A DNA stretch of 32,544 nucleotides. Source: Zancudomyces culisetae. Taxonomy: Eukaryota > Kickxellomycota > Harpellomycetes > Harpellales > Legeriomycetaceae. The notes beneath the pieces were generated by a model. The model had not been told where the DNA came from. It did no database searches and saw only the letters and a list, made by a program, of their open reading frames with translations. This document shows, piece after piece, positions 9,472-20,146 of this stretch. Position 1 is the first letter of the stretch. The number at the start of each line of letters is the position of its first letter. The translations under genes and the position numbers were made by a program. The stretch is from NCBI GenBank assembly GCA_001969505.1, contig LSSK01000830.1:1-32544 (forward strand), in the 5' to 3' direction.

Positions 9472-11381
9472 ATGTCGGAAAAGGCGAAATCAATTTTAGG
9501 CTTTGCGGAAAACCCTCCTTGCGATTTCGATCAAGATTTGTTTGTTAGCAAACTCGGCGGAAAACCTGTAAATACTTTCTCTATTTTTCTTTAATGTTTA
9601 CCTTTCTCTTTACCTTTGCCTTTACAAATCAACTTTTATCATTTCCAAACTTTAAATGAGTCTACCAACACCGGTATATATATGATTTAATACATAAAAC
9701 ATAGAAATGGCTGATATACAACAAACCTTTACCTGCAACTCAGGTGATGTGCGGCAATTGCAAAAGCCCACTAGTTCTGCTCTTACAAGTAATTTCCTCA
9801 TTTATATCTCACAATCTTTCTTTGTTTTTGTAATTTTAATTGTATATAAAAATACGTAATTCTGTATAGCTCTATTTAACTCGCAACGTCCTGCTTTTTC
9901 TCAGGGCAAAAGAGGGTTGTATATGTATACTCAGTAGCTAACTTTTGATTAACCTGTATAGCTGTATGCTCCAGAGGATGAACCCAAGCAAGCTTTCCAC
10001 AGGATGCTCTATGTATTTATATGCAGGAACGGAAAATGCCATAGAGGGCCACATAATCTAATGTAAAAAACTATTTAAATTTCTTTTCTCGACTCTCCAT
10101 ACTTTTGAACTATCACCAAAGGAAATACAAGCTAATATGGATACCAGTCGCGAATTCAATCATAATATTTTGATACTAATAGAATGAAGGTATTCCGAAG
10201 TCAAATAACTGAAGAAAATGACTACTACTATGAAACCCAGGCAGAAACTAGCCGTATGTCCGATGTCGATGATGTTGAAAACAAAGACGTAGATATTGTC
10301 TGGAAACTAAAACAAACCGTTAAAAAACCTTTACTATGCTCAATATGTGGATTGTCGGGAAATTTCATGTGTAGTCAATGCAAGAACAAGCGATATTGTT
10401 CAAAAGAACACCAGTTGCTAGACTGGAGCTACGGGGGCCACAAATTCGATTGTCATTCAGAACACTCGTCTGCACAATCAAACAGTGGAAAGGTTGATGT
10501 AGTTAACATTGGGAACTCGAAATTTACTAATTACTTGTTCAAAGAAATGGAAATAATTTCTGAGGTTGAAGAGATCGAAATAAAGGCAAAACCAGATCCA
10601 AGTATGTATCACGTAGCACTATTTTTTGGATATGTCTGATGGGCATACTCCTACTTGCAAGAAGCTGGCCAATTAATTGTATATTTTAGTTGAATGTGAT
10701 GACTAATATCCGTTATCTGTATAACAGTAGACGACAAATTACCTGTTCTAGTCCAAAAAGGAAACGAAATAGATGAGGAAGCCGAAGAGGATTCAAAAGT
10801 AGAGGTTGATAGACCATTTTTGGATTTCCAGGAAACTATTAGACACAATCCGGACCAGGTAATCCGCTATGCCCGAAACCCAGATTACGACCAGAATGCC
10901 GAGCCCCTTTTTGTTTCTGATAAATCCGACTTTGATGTACCAAATTGCCAATTGTGTGGATCTAAGCGTGAATTTGAACTGCAGGTATTTATAGATATCT
11001 ATTTTACTTATTTACTATTGGATTGGAACTACGCAAAATACTACTTCCAACAGCTTTCAAAGCATATTTTACAGAATTCATATGGATTCTAGCACTAATG
11101 ATCATGTATATAACGAATAGATAATGCCACAAATGCTGAACTATTTACAACGACCCGGAAACAACAGTAATGACCTTGAATATATTGATTGGGGTACACT
11201 GCTAATTTATACCTGTCCCAATAATTGCGAATTGCCACCAGACCAAAACTACACACCCGAAGTGATTATTCGTCAGAACTTTACATCAGATGGAATTGGT
11301 GGTAGGTATTATAAAGCAAGCATGGGTCTTTATACCGAGGAAGGCGTTATTGATGATGCATTTGATCAAATTCAGATTTAG
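9472..11381 (+). CDS. PDCD2: PDCD2-like protein with MYND zinc finger
   Basis: Six exons: 9472-9567, 9705-9788, 9962-10062, 10183-10601, 10728-10984 and 11121-11381. They give 405 residues with every junction in frame. Human PDCD2 landmarks appear in order: LGFAE at the start, SKLGGKP/KWL, CGNCKSPLVLLLQ|LYAP, AFHRMLYVFICR, KVFRSQ, a MYND finger, PDQVIRYAR, PNCQLCGSKREFELQ|IMPQMLNYL and IDWGTLLIYTC. MYND ligands fit C146, C149, C157, C160, C166, H170, H180 and C184. In other organisms PDCD2/Zfrp8/Trs-type proteins chaperone ribosomal protein uS5 (RPS2) during 40S assembly; the same role is inferred here. The fifth exon has a CAGTAG tandem acceptor. The stop lies inside a hexamer repeat. The gene is divergent from NAA15. 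Confidence 0.9.
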
Positions 11382-11397
11382 ATTTAGATTTAGATTT
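11374..11397 (+). repeat. (AGATTT)4 repeat spanning the PDCD2 stop codon
   Basis: Four perfect AGATTT units follow the codons for the last residues of PDCD2. The TAG stop (11379-11381) falls in the repeat. Because the unit is six bases long, each extra copy would place another in-frame TAG, so expansion cannot lengthen the protein. Confidence 0.85.
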
Positions 11398-12412
11398 GAA
11401 TGACTTCTCTCTATTTCTTCCTTATTGTTTCTTTTTTTTAGCTTTGTTTTGTTCAAAAATAGATCTCTTTTTGTTTGAATGATGGTTCAAATAACAGTGG
11501 TGTAGATATACTTTTTATAAAAACGGTAGTTAGTGTATTTGGATCAGGTGTAATTCTTAAGCTGGCGGCTTACTGGTCAAATTGGATCATACTGGCTTAC
11601 CAGCTTCAATTTTCTACCAAAGTTTGGCAAAGAGTATCACTATTGAACCCTTAAAGGGATGTATACACCCTATATTGCTCAACATCCATATCTACTCTAA
11701 TTCGTGCATGAAAAATGAACATATACCATAATGATCTGACCAAAAAAAAAAAAGACATTTGATGCCCACACATGGCCTGCTACCCCTGCCAGTTGCTGAG
11801 GGATGAAATTGTGATTTGGCTGTGTGGTTCAACATTTACAGGTGTAAATCTCAAGCAAGTATTCCATGGAACATAATCGAAATTTCAGACCCAACAGCCA
11901 TCTATGCTCCTCAAATAAAAATTGATCAAAATGGAATTTCATCGAAAAAAATTTTTGTGGTAGCTTTGTTTGGATGAACTGGATAGCAGCTTGAAAAAAA
12001 GCGACCAATGAATTATTGCTGGAAATGGCTTGAAGCTGGAGGTTGAGGTTTTCTTTCCCATTTTAGCACAATTTTTATTTTCGCACTAAGATTTTTTTTC
12101 ATGCCTTTGAAGTAATTATTCTTTCGAAAATGTGGTAAACAGCAAATAGGCAGTTGGGAAATAGTCAACTGGGGGACTCAACATTCGAGGAAAGAAAAAA
12201 AGAAAACACTATTACTATAAACATTCGAAGAAAAAAAATAGAAAGCAAATACAAGATAAATAACTAGAACAACACGAGTATCCAACTCAACTTATTAGAT
12301 TCTGTCAAAATATACAAAAATATTCAAAACCTGTGTTTTCACAACTTTTGTCACTTTTAGTTAATTATTGTTAAACAACGTGTATCATAAAAAAAACATC
12401 TAGTTGAAAAAA
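11382..12412. other. Intergenic region upstream of STI1
   Basis: No gene is seen in this 1-kb stretch. It holds an A7T5 tract at 11945-11956 and an imperfect 14-base direct repeat (AACATTCGA[G/A]GAAA) at 12180-12193 and 12220-12233, about 180-230 bp before the STI1 start. Confidence 0.5.
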
Positions 12413-14116
12413 ATGCCAACAGCTGAAGAATATAAAGCATTGGGAAACAAAGCCTTCACCTCTGGAAATTACGAGGAGGCAGTTAAGCAATTCACACTGG
12501 CAATCGAGGCTGATGGAACAAACCATGTTCTCTACTCTAACCGATCCGGCGCCTATGCAGGTCTCCGCAAGTATGATGAGGCACTCCAAGACGCAGAAAA
12601 AACCGTTAGCCTGAAGTCGGATTGGCCAAAGGGTTACGGCCGCAAGGGAGCAGCATTGCACGGATTAAAAAAGTTTGAAGAGGCAAAGGCAGCCTACGAA
12701 GAGGGACTTAAAATAGATCCAAACAATGCTCAGCTAACAAAGGGTCTAAGCGAAGTGGAGGAGATTTTGGCAGAGGCAAATTCACCATTTGACAATCTGT
12801 TTAAGGGTGATGTTGTTTCAAAAATAGCAGCAAATCCACAACTCTCACCATATCTGTCTCAACCAGACTTCATGGCAAAGGTTTTGGAAATCCAAAAGGA
12901 CCCAAGTGCACTGAGCAAACATATGGGTGATCAAAGAATAATGACATTGGCAATGTCGCTGATGGGTTTGGATCCCAGCATTTTGAGCAAAGTTGGTGAA
13001 CAAGGCGGAGAGGAAGAAAGCGCCCCAGAACCATACGTTGAAACCAAACCAGCACAGAAAGCACCAGAGAAAAAAGAAGAAAAGGTACAGGAAGAACCCA
13101 TGGAGGTCGAGCCAACTGAAGAGGACAAGGCCAAGGTTGAGGCATTGAAGGAAAAGGACCTGGGAAATGCGGCTTACAAGAAAAAGGACTTTAAAGCAGC
13201 ACTTGAGCACTACGAGAAGGCTATCAGTTTGGCACCAGCAGAAATCACATTCTATAACAACAAAGCAGCAGTATACTTCGAGATGGGAAACTTTGAAGAA
13301 TGCATTAAATTGGCTGAACAGGCTGTAGATGTTGGTCGCGAAAATAGAGCTGACTATAAACTCGTTGCACGCTCGTTTAACCGTATGGGAACCGCTTATC
13401 ATAAGTTGGGCGATTTGGAAAACTCCATCAAGTTTTACAACAAGTCGTTAATGGAGTACCGCACAGCAGATACACTGAACAAACTTAAGGCTGTCGAAAA
13501 GGAACTTAAAATAAAGACCGAGACCGAGTACTTGGATGATGAAAAGGCTGAAGAGGCTAGAGCACGCGGAAACGATCTATTTAAGCAAGGAAAGTTTCCA
13601 GAGGCCATCAAGGAGTATACCGAGGCTGTGAAACGCAACCCCAAGGACCCTCGTGCATATTCGAACAGAGCTGCTTGTTATACTAAGCTTATGGCTCTTC
13701 CTGAAGCGCTCAAAGATGCCAATAAATGTATCGAACTCGATGAATTCTTTGTAAAGGCATATTTGCGTAAAGCTGCTGTTGAGTTTATCAAGAGAGATTA
13801 TGCTGAATGTATGGAAATCTGCGAGCTGGCTTCAGAAAAGGACGTCGATAAGAAACACACCGCCGAAATCCAACAACAACTCGCCAAATGTTATTCTGCA
13901 ATCAGGGAGAACAACAATACGACTAAGCCTGAAGAGGCCTTGAAGAAGGCACAGTCTGACCCAGAACTTCAGAGAATAATTGCTGATCCTGCAATGCAAG
14001 CCATTTTGCAACAGATGCAAACTGATCCACGTGCTGTCCAAGAGCACTTGAAAAACCCTGTTGTTGCCAAAAATCTAAGAAAACTGATGGCCGCTGGTAT
14101 TGTTAGAATGGGCTAG
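12413..14116 (+). CDS. STI1: Hsp70/Hsp90-organising co-chaperone Sti1/HOP
   Basis: An intronless gene of 567 residues (yeast Sti1 589, human HOP 543). The start is MPTAEEYKALGNKAF at 12413, after an A-rich leader. Domain order is TPR1 (about 1-110), DP1 (about 120-190), an acidic Lys/Glu/Pro linker, TPR2A (about 240-360), TPR2B (about 375-490) and DP2 (about 510-567, ending LRKLMAAGIVRMG). The TPR1 carboxylate clamp that binds the Hsp70 EEVD tail is complete: K8, N12, N43, K73 and R77, at the same numbers as in human HOP. TPR2A repeats the pattern with KDLGNAAYKKKDF. The protein bridges Hsp70 and Hsp90 in the cytosol for client transfer. The coding sequence is less AT-rich than its neighbours, consistent with high expression. 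I found no canonical heat-shock element upstream. Confidence 0.96.
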   Translation: MPTAEEYKALGNKAFTSGNYEEAVKQFTLAIEADGTNHVLYSNRSGAYAGLRKYDEALQDAEKTVSLKSDWPKGYGRKGAALHGLKKFEEAKAAYEEGLKIDPNNAQLTKGLSEVEEILAEANSPFDNLFKGDVVSKIAANPQLSPYLSQPDFMAKVLEIQKDPSALSKHMGDQRIMTLAMSLMGLDPSILSKVGEQGGEEESAPEPYVETKPAQKAPEKKEEKVQEEPMEVEPTEEDKAKVEALKEKDLGNAAYKKKDFKAALEHYEKAISLAPAEITFYNNKAAVYFEMGNFEECIKLAEQAVDVGRENRADYKLVARSFNRMGTAYHKLGDLENSIKFYNKSLMEYRTADTLNKLKAVEKELKIKTETEYLDDEKAEEARARGNDLFKQGKFPEAIKEYTEAVKRNPKDPRAYSNRAACYTKLMALPEALKDANKCIELDEFFVKAYLRKAAVEFIKRDYAECMEICELASEKDVDKKHTAEIQQQLAKCYSAIRENNNTTKPEEALKKAQSDPELQRIIADPAMQAILQQMQTDPRAVQEHLKNPVVAKNLRKLMAAGIVRMG

Positions 14117-15366
14117 TTTAGTTCTTGCCCTCCCCTCCCCTTTTTTCTGGTTTTAATGATTAGTTTTTTTTATTCTGCTTGTTTTGTTTGTTATATCGAG
14201 GAGTGCTACTAATACATTTATTATGTTAAATTAAATACGCCTAACCCCGTCCTAAGCTTATCTTTATCCATTAGCACTTCCACCCTAACTCCACCACTAA
14301 GATGGCCCACTCTTCCTATGGTCGCCACAACTTCCTGTATCAAGTTGAGACTGGCGCTTTTGCCCAAAAAAATATAGAAACCCGTCAAAGGGTGGGTTGG
14401 TCAAAAGTCAAAAAAAAATTGCAAACCAAAGTGGATCCATCTCTTAAGCCATAACAGTGTCACTCTTGGTAAATTACACTTTCTGTGAAATATATTTTTA
14501 GTAGCGGCTTTGTAAAGTTTTATAATTCAATTAGATAATTATGAAATGATTCCACAATCCGATTGTATCGATAAGCCAACAAGTGCATGCAAATCTCACC
14601 CGCCCCAGTTGTTTTCAATATCACAATACACGCCAACTAGATCCTAAAAACAGGAATGCAAATTAATATGAGGAAATTGAGCGTAACTATCGAGCCATGC
14701 CATGCCTAACAAGGGAATTTCCTGGGTTTATGGTGGAATTTCCTGGAACCTTAGCCTTGGGCCCTGAGTAGTAATCAGAGGCTTTCTTTTGGTTTCGGCT
14801 TACTACTTGATGTTTTCATTTTCCCGGAGTCACATCTCATCAAACACCCTTGTAGAGCTTGGTTAGAATATGACAATTGTTACACCTCAAACAAACAAAA
14901 AAAAGTAAAAGAGTGACATAAATGTGATTTTCAAGCAGGAAACAAACTGTAGTGAAAATGGAAATAGCCGCAAATTACCAAATGCTACTAGCTCATTATC
15001 CATTCCCTCGCCTACTTGACAGCCTATTTACATAATATAGATTCATTGAATGGTGATAAAATGCTCGTTAATTTTTTTTTTGATACCAGTGGAGCGTGCG
15101 GCAATAAAAAAGCGGATTGCGCAATTACTGGAAAGAGAGTAATGGCTAGATTTGATATATTAAGCCCACATCATCGCTTAAATTTTTCATCAGTTTACCT
15201 CTGTTCCTTCTAATACCTCTTGCGCTCTACCATAAGAACAAACATACCTTCTACTTTTTTTTTCTATGTATAAAAGGGAGAAAGCAGTGGATTCCGACAG
15301 AGAAGCAGCGATTTGCATAGATTAATAGAAATTCGATAACATAAGCAGATTTATAAAAAAAAGGAT
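14117..15366. other. Intergenic region between STI1 and the TMEM135-like gene
   Basis: After the STI1 stop there is a CT-rich tract (14127-14144) and about 1.2 kb with no convincing exon. Parts, for example 14560-14860, are less AT-rich and contain the repeated phrase TTTCCTGG (14717 and 14740 area), but nothing I can name. A TATA box lies near its end. Confidence 0.5.
15269..15276 (+). promoter_or_regulatory. TATA box of the TMEM135-like gene
   Basis: A consensus TATAAAAG lies 91 bp before the ATG of the TMEM135-like gene, and the bases downstream are purine-rich (GGGAGAAAGCAG). Distance and consensus fit a core promoter; the transcription start itself is not visible. Confidence 0.5.
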
Positions 15367-17305
15367 ATGAGTAGCAGTTTTTTGTTGGGAAACTTCTACG
15401 AGGTCCTGGCCCAGGTAGTGGGATTTGCCTTGACCGATGCAGAAAAGGAAAAGGTGGTGCTTGAATTTAGAAATTTCCACAAAAAGCTTCAGAGCATAAG
15501 TAGTGCAAATCTGGCCAAGTTGGCCCAGAAGGAAAAGGACGGCGAATTTATAAAAATAAAGTGCAAACACAAGGGACGCTCATGTACTCAGAATGCAGTG
15601 AGGGGATTTGTCAAGGCGTTTGTGGCGGGGCTTGGGGTCAAGTATTTGCTTGATATCGTACCGCTGTTGATCAGTCTAAAGATCTTTAAAAGGTAACTCT
15701 ACTTTGTTGTGATTATATTTTAAGAGCACCAGACTATATGTTTGTGCTGCTCTTACTTGTCTCTATGTTAAAGAAACAACGTTGAGAATTCAATCTTTAA
15801 GAGAACCATGGTTGCTAGACTGTAAATGTGGAATAATTACATATCCAACAGCTTTTTTTTTTTGCTAATATAGACCTGGCGAAATATTTCGACTATTCAA
15901 GAGGGACAACCTTCAGTTTGCAGCATTTTTATCCCTGACAATAGGGCTATACAAAACATTATTGTGTTTTCTTAGGAGCATAAGAAGCAAAGGTTCTTGG
16001 GGTGGTGATCGGCTTAACAGCTTTTTGGCAGGATTAATTGCAGGGGGAGTAGGTATTCAGGTGGAAAAAAACGCCAGTAGACGATTCACTATAACGCAGT
16101 ATGTATTTACACGATCCTTGATATGTTTAATCATACACCTTTATGCCAAAGTGAGGAAGGCCTACATAAAATCCAGGGATGAGAGTACAGATTATGAACC
16201 TGATGAAGACAGAGTTTTGCTCGTAAGTGTTTCATTTTATTTTTCTTTACTCTGCTTTGGGTGATAATGTTTCCTATATTAAGCCACTAATAATTAAATT
16301 CTGCAAATATTATACTAAAAGAACCGGAACAGCGAGCAGGAAGCACTGAGATTCACAAACATAAATAATGTGCGATTTAAAGTGCATCAGGATTCAAAAC
16401 TAGACAAAGTCTTATCTGCTCTGGATACCTTTTTAATGAACTATGGACCAACTATGCTTATGGCAGTGTCTACAAGCTATGTGGCTCATGCGCTTTTAAA
16501 AGCTTCACACTTGTTTCCAAGATCATATTATAGATTTTTGATGACTTACTCAGGATTTTCAACAAAACTTCCAGGCCATCTAGAGGATATATTCCCACTA
16601 TTTACCAAATTGGTTGACTACGAATACGAAACTAACTCCACTGCACTGACGCGTATTCCAGACGGCATGAAGACGTATGAGATGTTTGAACAGCATCCGG
16701 TTGCTTCTTCATTTGCAGATGCTCATGATAAGTCGCTAAGTCACGATTGGGTTCAATGTGCCATTCTACACCCTTACACGCCACATTGTTCAGTTGGGTT
16801 TGTACATTTCTTGAAGGAGGTATTTCCTAAATCCTTACTCATCTACCTTCCTTTGAACTTTGCTTCTGCTGTGATATTCAAAAGAAAAGCATTAATTGTT
16901 GACCCAGTTCGCTCGTCTACCCATATACTTAAGGCATCGCTACGTAGCTCGACATTTTTTGCTCTTATGGTAGCATGTGCCGGAACTGCACCTTGCTATC
17001 TTAAAAGAATTCTTGGATTTGAACACCCATCAATATACTATGTCAACGGGCTGTTTGCAGGACTTTCTGTTTTGGTTGAAAAGCCTTCAAGAAGAATGGA
17101 ATTGGGTATGTACGTATTTATGCGGGCATTAGAGCTGTTTTGGCGCAAAAAATTGCATGCAAGGAACGCCAAAGCATTCCCAAGGCTTGAAAAGATTTTG
17201 TTCGCAGTATCATTTGCCAACCTTATTATGCTATACCAGAACAATACAGATCATGTTAATTACACAACCAGATCAATTATGACTAGAATATTCGGAAAAA
17301 ACTGA
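15367..17305 (+). CDS. TMEM135: TMEM135-like multi-pass membrane protein
   Basis: Three exons: 15367-15692, 15874-16222 and 16322-17305, 552 residues in all. The last exon must join through NRNSEQEALRF, upstream of any ATG. The family features are a Cys motif CKHKGRSC (C66, C73) followed by FVKAFVAGLGVKYLL, then FKRDNLQFAAFLSLTIGLYK, SFLAGLIAGG, a second Cys-rich segment CAILHPYTPHCSVGF, and a C-terminal repeat FAGLSVLVEKPSRRMELGMY that mirrors VEKNASRRFTITQYVFTR in exon 2. Several hydrophobic helices indicate an integral membrane protein. In animals TMEM135 acts at peroxisomes and mitochondria, in lipid handling and organelle division. The fungal role is inferred, most likely peroxisomal. 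It is longer than human TMEM135 (458), partly from the charged insert around residues 205-240. Confidence 0.8.
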
Positions 17306-18056
17306 GACAACACTTGTTTTTATCTAGCGCGTTACATGGTTAGTGTAAAAAGACACTTTTTTTTTTCGGCTGTGGTTACAACCAAACTCTCGGTTACAAA
17401 CGAGTCAATTAGGCAAATATACATATAAATATACATACAAATATACATACACACATTATGTTTATGTTTACGTACTTAGCATTGCTTGTTTATTGTCAAT
17501 AGCACTATACAGATTATTATTAATCAACACCAATAACTGGATTAAAATCATCCTTACAACATTCAGAGTTAGCCAATCAGTTGGCAGAATTTATAATTTG
17601 CAAATCTTGCAGTAATTTGAGAATTTCCAACAATTGAGGAAATTGTTTCTATTAATTTAAAATTCGCGAAAAATATTTAGTGGCTAAGAAGAGGAAAGAA
17701 CGATAAAAAAATTTTATTGCTTGAACTTTGGGGGCGGGTGGTAATATCGATGACTGAAATTAGGGAAGCAGAATAATTGTAGAGAAAATTAAATTATAAA
17801 GAAATACAGGATAATATCACCATTTTTTTTTTATTATTGCCAATGTTTTGCATATTTCTCTTTAAAAATTTGAAGTAAAAAAAAATAATATAATAGTAAA
17901 AATACAATCTACCAAAAGGCGTCAAGCAATTCTAACGTTCAAGAGCGGGATAAAGAGTTGATCCATTTACAACCTCAAATATTGATAGTTTACTTAATAA
18001 AAGAGGGACCTTGTTTATAAATTAGGACAGAAAATTATTAAAAATAAAGGGGAAAA
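17306..18056. other. Intergenic region upstream of the RBM39-like gene
   Basis: Very AT-rich and without a gene. It contains three 12-base units of AAATATACATAN at 17415-17450, an A7T4 tract at about 17705-17715, and long A and T runs. Confidence 0.55.
17415..17450 (+). repeat. Three tandem 12-bp AAATATACATAN units
   Basis: AAATATACATA occurs at 17415, 17427 and 17439, separated by one variable base. It lies 110 bp after the stop of the TMEM135-like gene. It is probably simple-sequence expansion. Confidence 0.8.
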
Positions 18057-20074
18057 ATGGATGAAATTGACATTGCAGAATTATTAGATGCACCATACAA
18101 GTCACAGGTAATATAATGTTTTTATTTATTATGACACCTTTATTTCAGGGCTGATTGTAGATTAACTATAAAATTAAACATGGCAAATAGAAAGTGCAAA
18201 AAGTGGCGAATGGTACAAAAGAGCAGGCACACCAAGAAAAAGTAGGGGTAAATGGAAGCTCAAGTAAGTATAATAGTAGTACTAGTAGCGGTATTGGTGG
18301 TAGCTACAGTGAAAATAACATAAGACAAGAGGAAGATAAAAAAAAGTACACTAGTGAAAAGGAGTTGGAAAATGATAGAAGCCATGAAGAAATGAAAATA
18401 AGGGGAATGGGTATGGAGCCTCGAAAGCAAAATGGCAGTGAAAATGATGTAAAAAATGGTAGTGAAAGGGCCGCAAGAGAAAGCGAAGGGCTACAAGAAG
18501 TAGAAATGGAGGATGTTCGGGAAACACGGGACAGAAAAAGAAATGGACGTAGCAGCCGTGAGCGAAGTAATGAAAGTGACAGCAGGGATAGGTATGACCG
18601 CCGGGAAAGAACACGAGAAAGGGATAGAGAAAGGGAACGAGAAAGAGATAGAGATAGGGAACGAGAAAGGGATAGAGATAGGGAACGAGAAAGAGATAGA
18701 GATAGGGGTAGAGATCGAGATAGAGACAGAAGAGAAAGGGTCAGAAGTAGAGATAGAAGAGAAAGGGACAGAAGCAGAGATAGAGATAGAGATAGAAGAG
18801 AGAGGTACGACAGCCGCGAACAGCGCAGAGAAAGAGGAAGGAGCGAAAGATACGACAGTCGGGACAGAAGACAAAGAGACAGAAGTCGGGCTGGGAGCAG
18901 AAAAAGAGATAGATATAGCAGCAGAGATAGAGTCAGAGATTTTCTCAGAGATACAGAAGAGGAGCTGACTCGTGGAAAAGCTGAGCCTAGAAATTCTTTA
19001 CAAGAAAAACACGAAAGAGACCGGCGTACAGTTTTTGTAACGCAGATATCCCGAAACCTACGAACCCGAGATCTACTTGATTTTTTTTCGGAAGTTGGGC
19101 ACGTTAGAGACGCAAAGATAATCTCGGATAGAAACTCTAGAAGATCCTTGGGGTAAGCGACATTTTTCTCATTTTAACTATATATGACATAACAGAATAT
19201 TGATTACTAACAGATAAATTGGATTGGATTTTATAGTGTCGCATATGTTGAGTTCCGCGAAATCGAATCGGCTGTTAAAGCAGTGGAGCTTAGTGGACAA
19301 AAGCTTCTTGGCATTCCAATAATTGTACAATTTTCTGAGGCCGAAAAAAACAGACAGGCTCAACCTAAGGAGTATGGAATAGGTGGTGTGCCTATCAATA
19401 ATGACCTCACTCGAGTGCGCCAGATATGTGTCAGCAATATTCCAAGCGCGATAGGAAGCGAAGATCTCAAATCGCTATTTGAGACATTTGGATCTGTTGA
19501 AAGCTGCGTATTCAGAACCAGAGGCGAAACTGGAGAGCCAAAGAAAGCCTACATTACGTATACTCACTCGCAAAATGCAGACTCCGCGGCGGAAAAAATG
19601 GATGGCTTTGAATTGCTGGGAAATAGTATCCGTGTTTGGATTCCACGGAGCTCTGAGGTGTTTTCTGAGACTGGTGCCCAAGGCCCTGTACAGCCGGAAT
19701 CTGCAGCCAACTCTCCTGCTCAACCTGCGCCTACAACACCTACTGTAACTCTTCAGAAAATACCCGCAGAGGAAGACACCAAAAATGCTGCTACCGATTG
19801 TATACTTTTGTGTAATATGTTTGATCCAGATGAAGAGAGCAGCGATGACTGGGTACATGAAATAGAGGAGGATACTAAAGACGAAGTTTGCAAGTACGGT
19901 ACAGTTACTGCGATCAAGCTCATTCCCAGTAAGTTGGGCGAAATATATATCAGATTTAGTTCTGCCGATGAGGCTATTGCTGCGTCCAAAGCATTGGACG
20001 GCCGATGGTTTGACGGAAAGAAAGTTTCAGCCACTTTTGTTTCAAGCGATAAATACTCTACCATATTTGCTTAA
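18057..20074 (+). CDS. RBM39: RBM39/CAPER-like SR splicing factor
   Basis: Exons 18057-18107, 18191-19152 and 19237-20074 give 616 residues. Exon 1 encodes MDEIDIAELLDAPYKSQ, matching the N-terminus of RBM39 (DDIDIEAMLEAPYKK). A long RS/RE/RD low-complexity domain covers roughly residues 130-290. RRM1 (about 295-372) has RRTVFVTQISRNLRTRDLL and the hallmark ISDRNSRRS split by intron 2 before GVAYVEF. RRM2 is at about 398-475. The C-terminal UHM (about 520-616) has CNMFDPDEE..DDWVHEIEED and the diagnostic GRWFDGK loop. The protein should act in the nucleus with U2AF65/SF3B1-type partners in 3' splice-site recognition. The linker between RRM2 and the UHM is much shorter than in human RBM39 and is Pro/Ala/Gln-rich. 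It is convergent with the myosin light chain gene, 72 bp stop to stop. Confidence 0.93.
18590..18960 (+). repeat. Purine-only RS-domain repeat tract in the RBM39-like gene
   Basis: GAAAGGGATAGAGATAGG-type hexamers are repeated many times, coding for Arg-Glu and Arg-Asp dipeptides. The strand is nearly pure purine, so all three plus frames and one minus frame stay open over several hundred bases; these other frames are artefacts of composition. Confidence 0.85.
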
Positions 20075-20146
20075 AACGCCAACTCTTGTTCCACTTAGCC
20101 CTATTCTTTTTTTCGACCTCAACAATGTTCTTTTATTTAGTTTGGT

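Noticed and set aside
12100-12240. Heat-shock elements upstream of STI1
   Set aside because: TTC and GAA cores are present but not in the alternating 5-bp spacing that defines an HSE.
12845-13402. Long minus-strand frame inside STI1 (185 codons)
   Set aside because: It is fully antisense to highly conserved Sti1 coding sequence and has a Phe/Cys/Leu-rich shadow composition.
15016-15213. 65-aa plus ORF before the TMEM135-like gene
   Set aside because: It starts at TTG, has no recognisable motif and lies in the promoter side of the TMEM135-like gene.
18351-18968. Several long overlapping frames on both strands within the RBM39 RS region
   Set aside because: They arise from the purine-only repeat composition. 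The RBM39 frame is fixed by homology at both ends and by splice phase.
19201-19213. TTACTAACAG as the acceptor of RBM39 intron 2
   Set aside because: Using it would give an immediate in-frame stop (GGA TAA). The downstream TTATAG at 19236 restores GVAYVEF; the TACTAAC is more likely the branch site.
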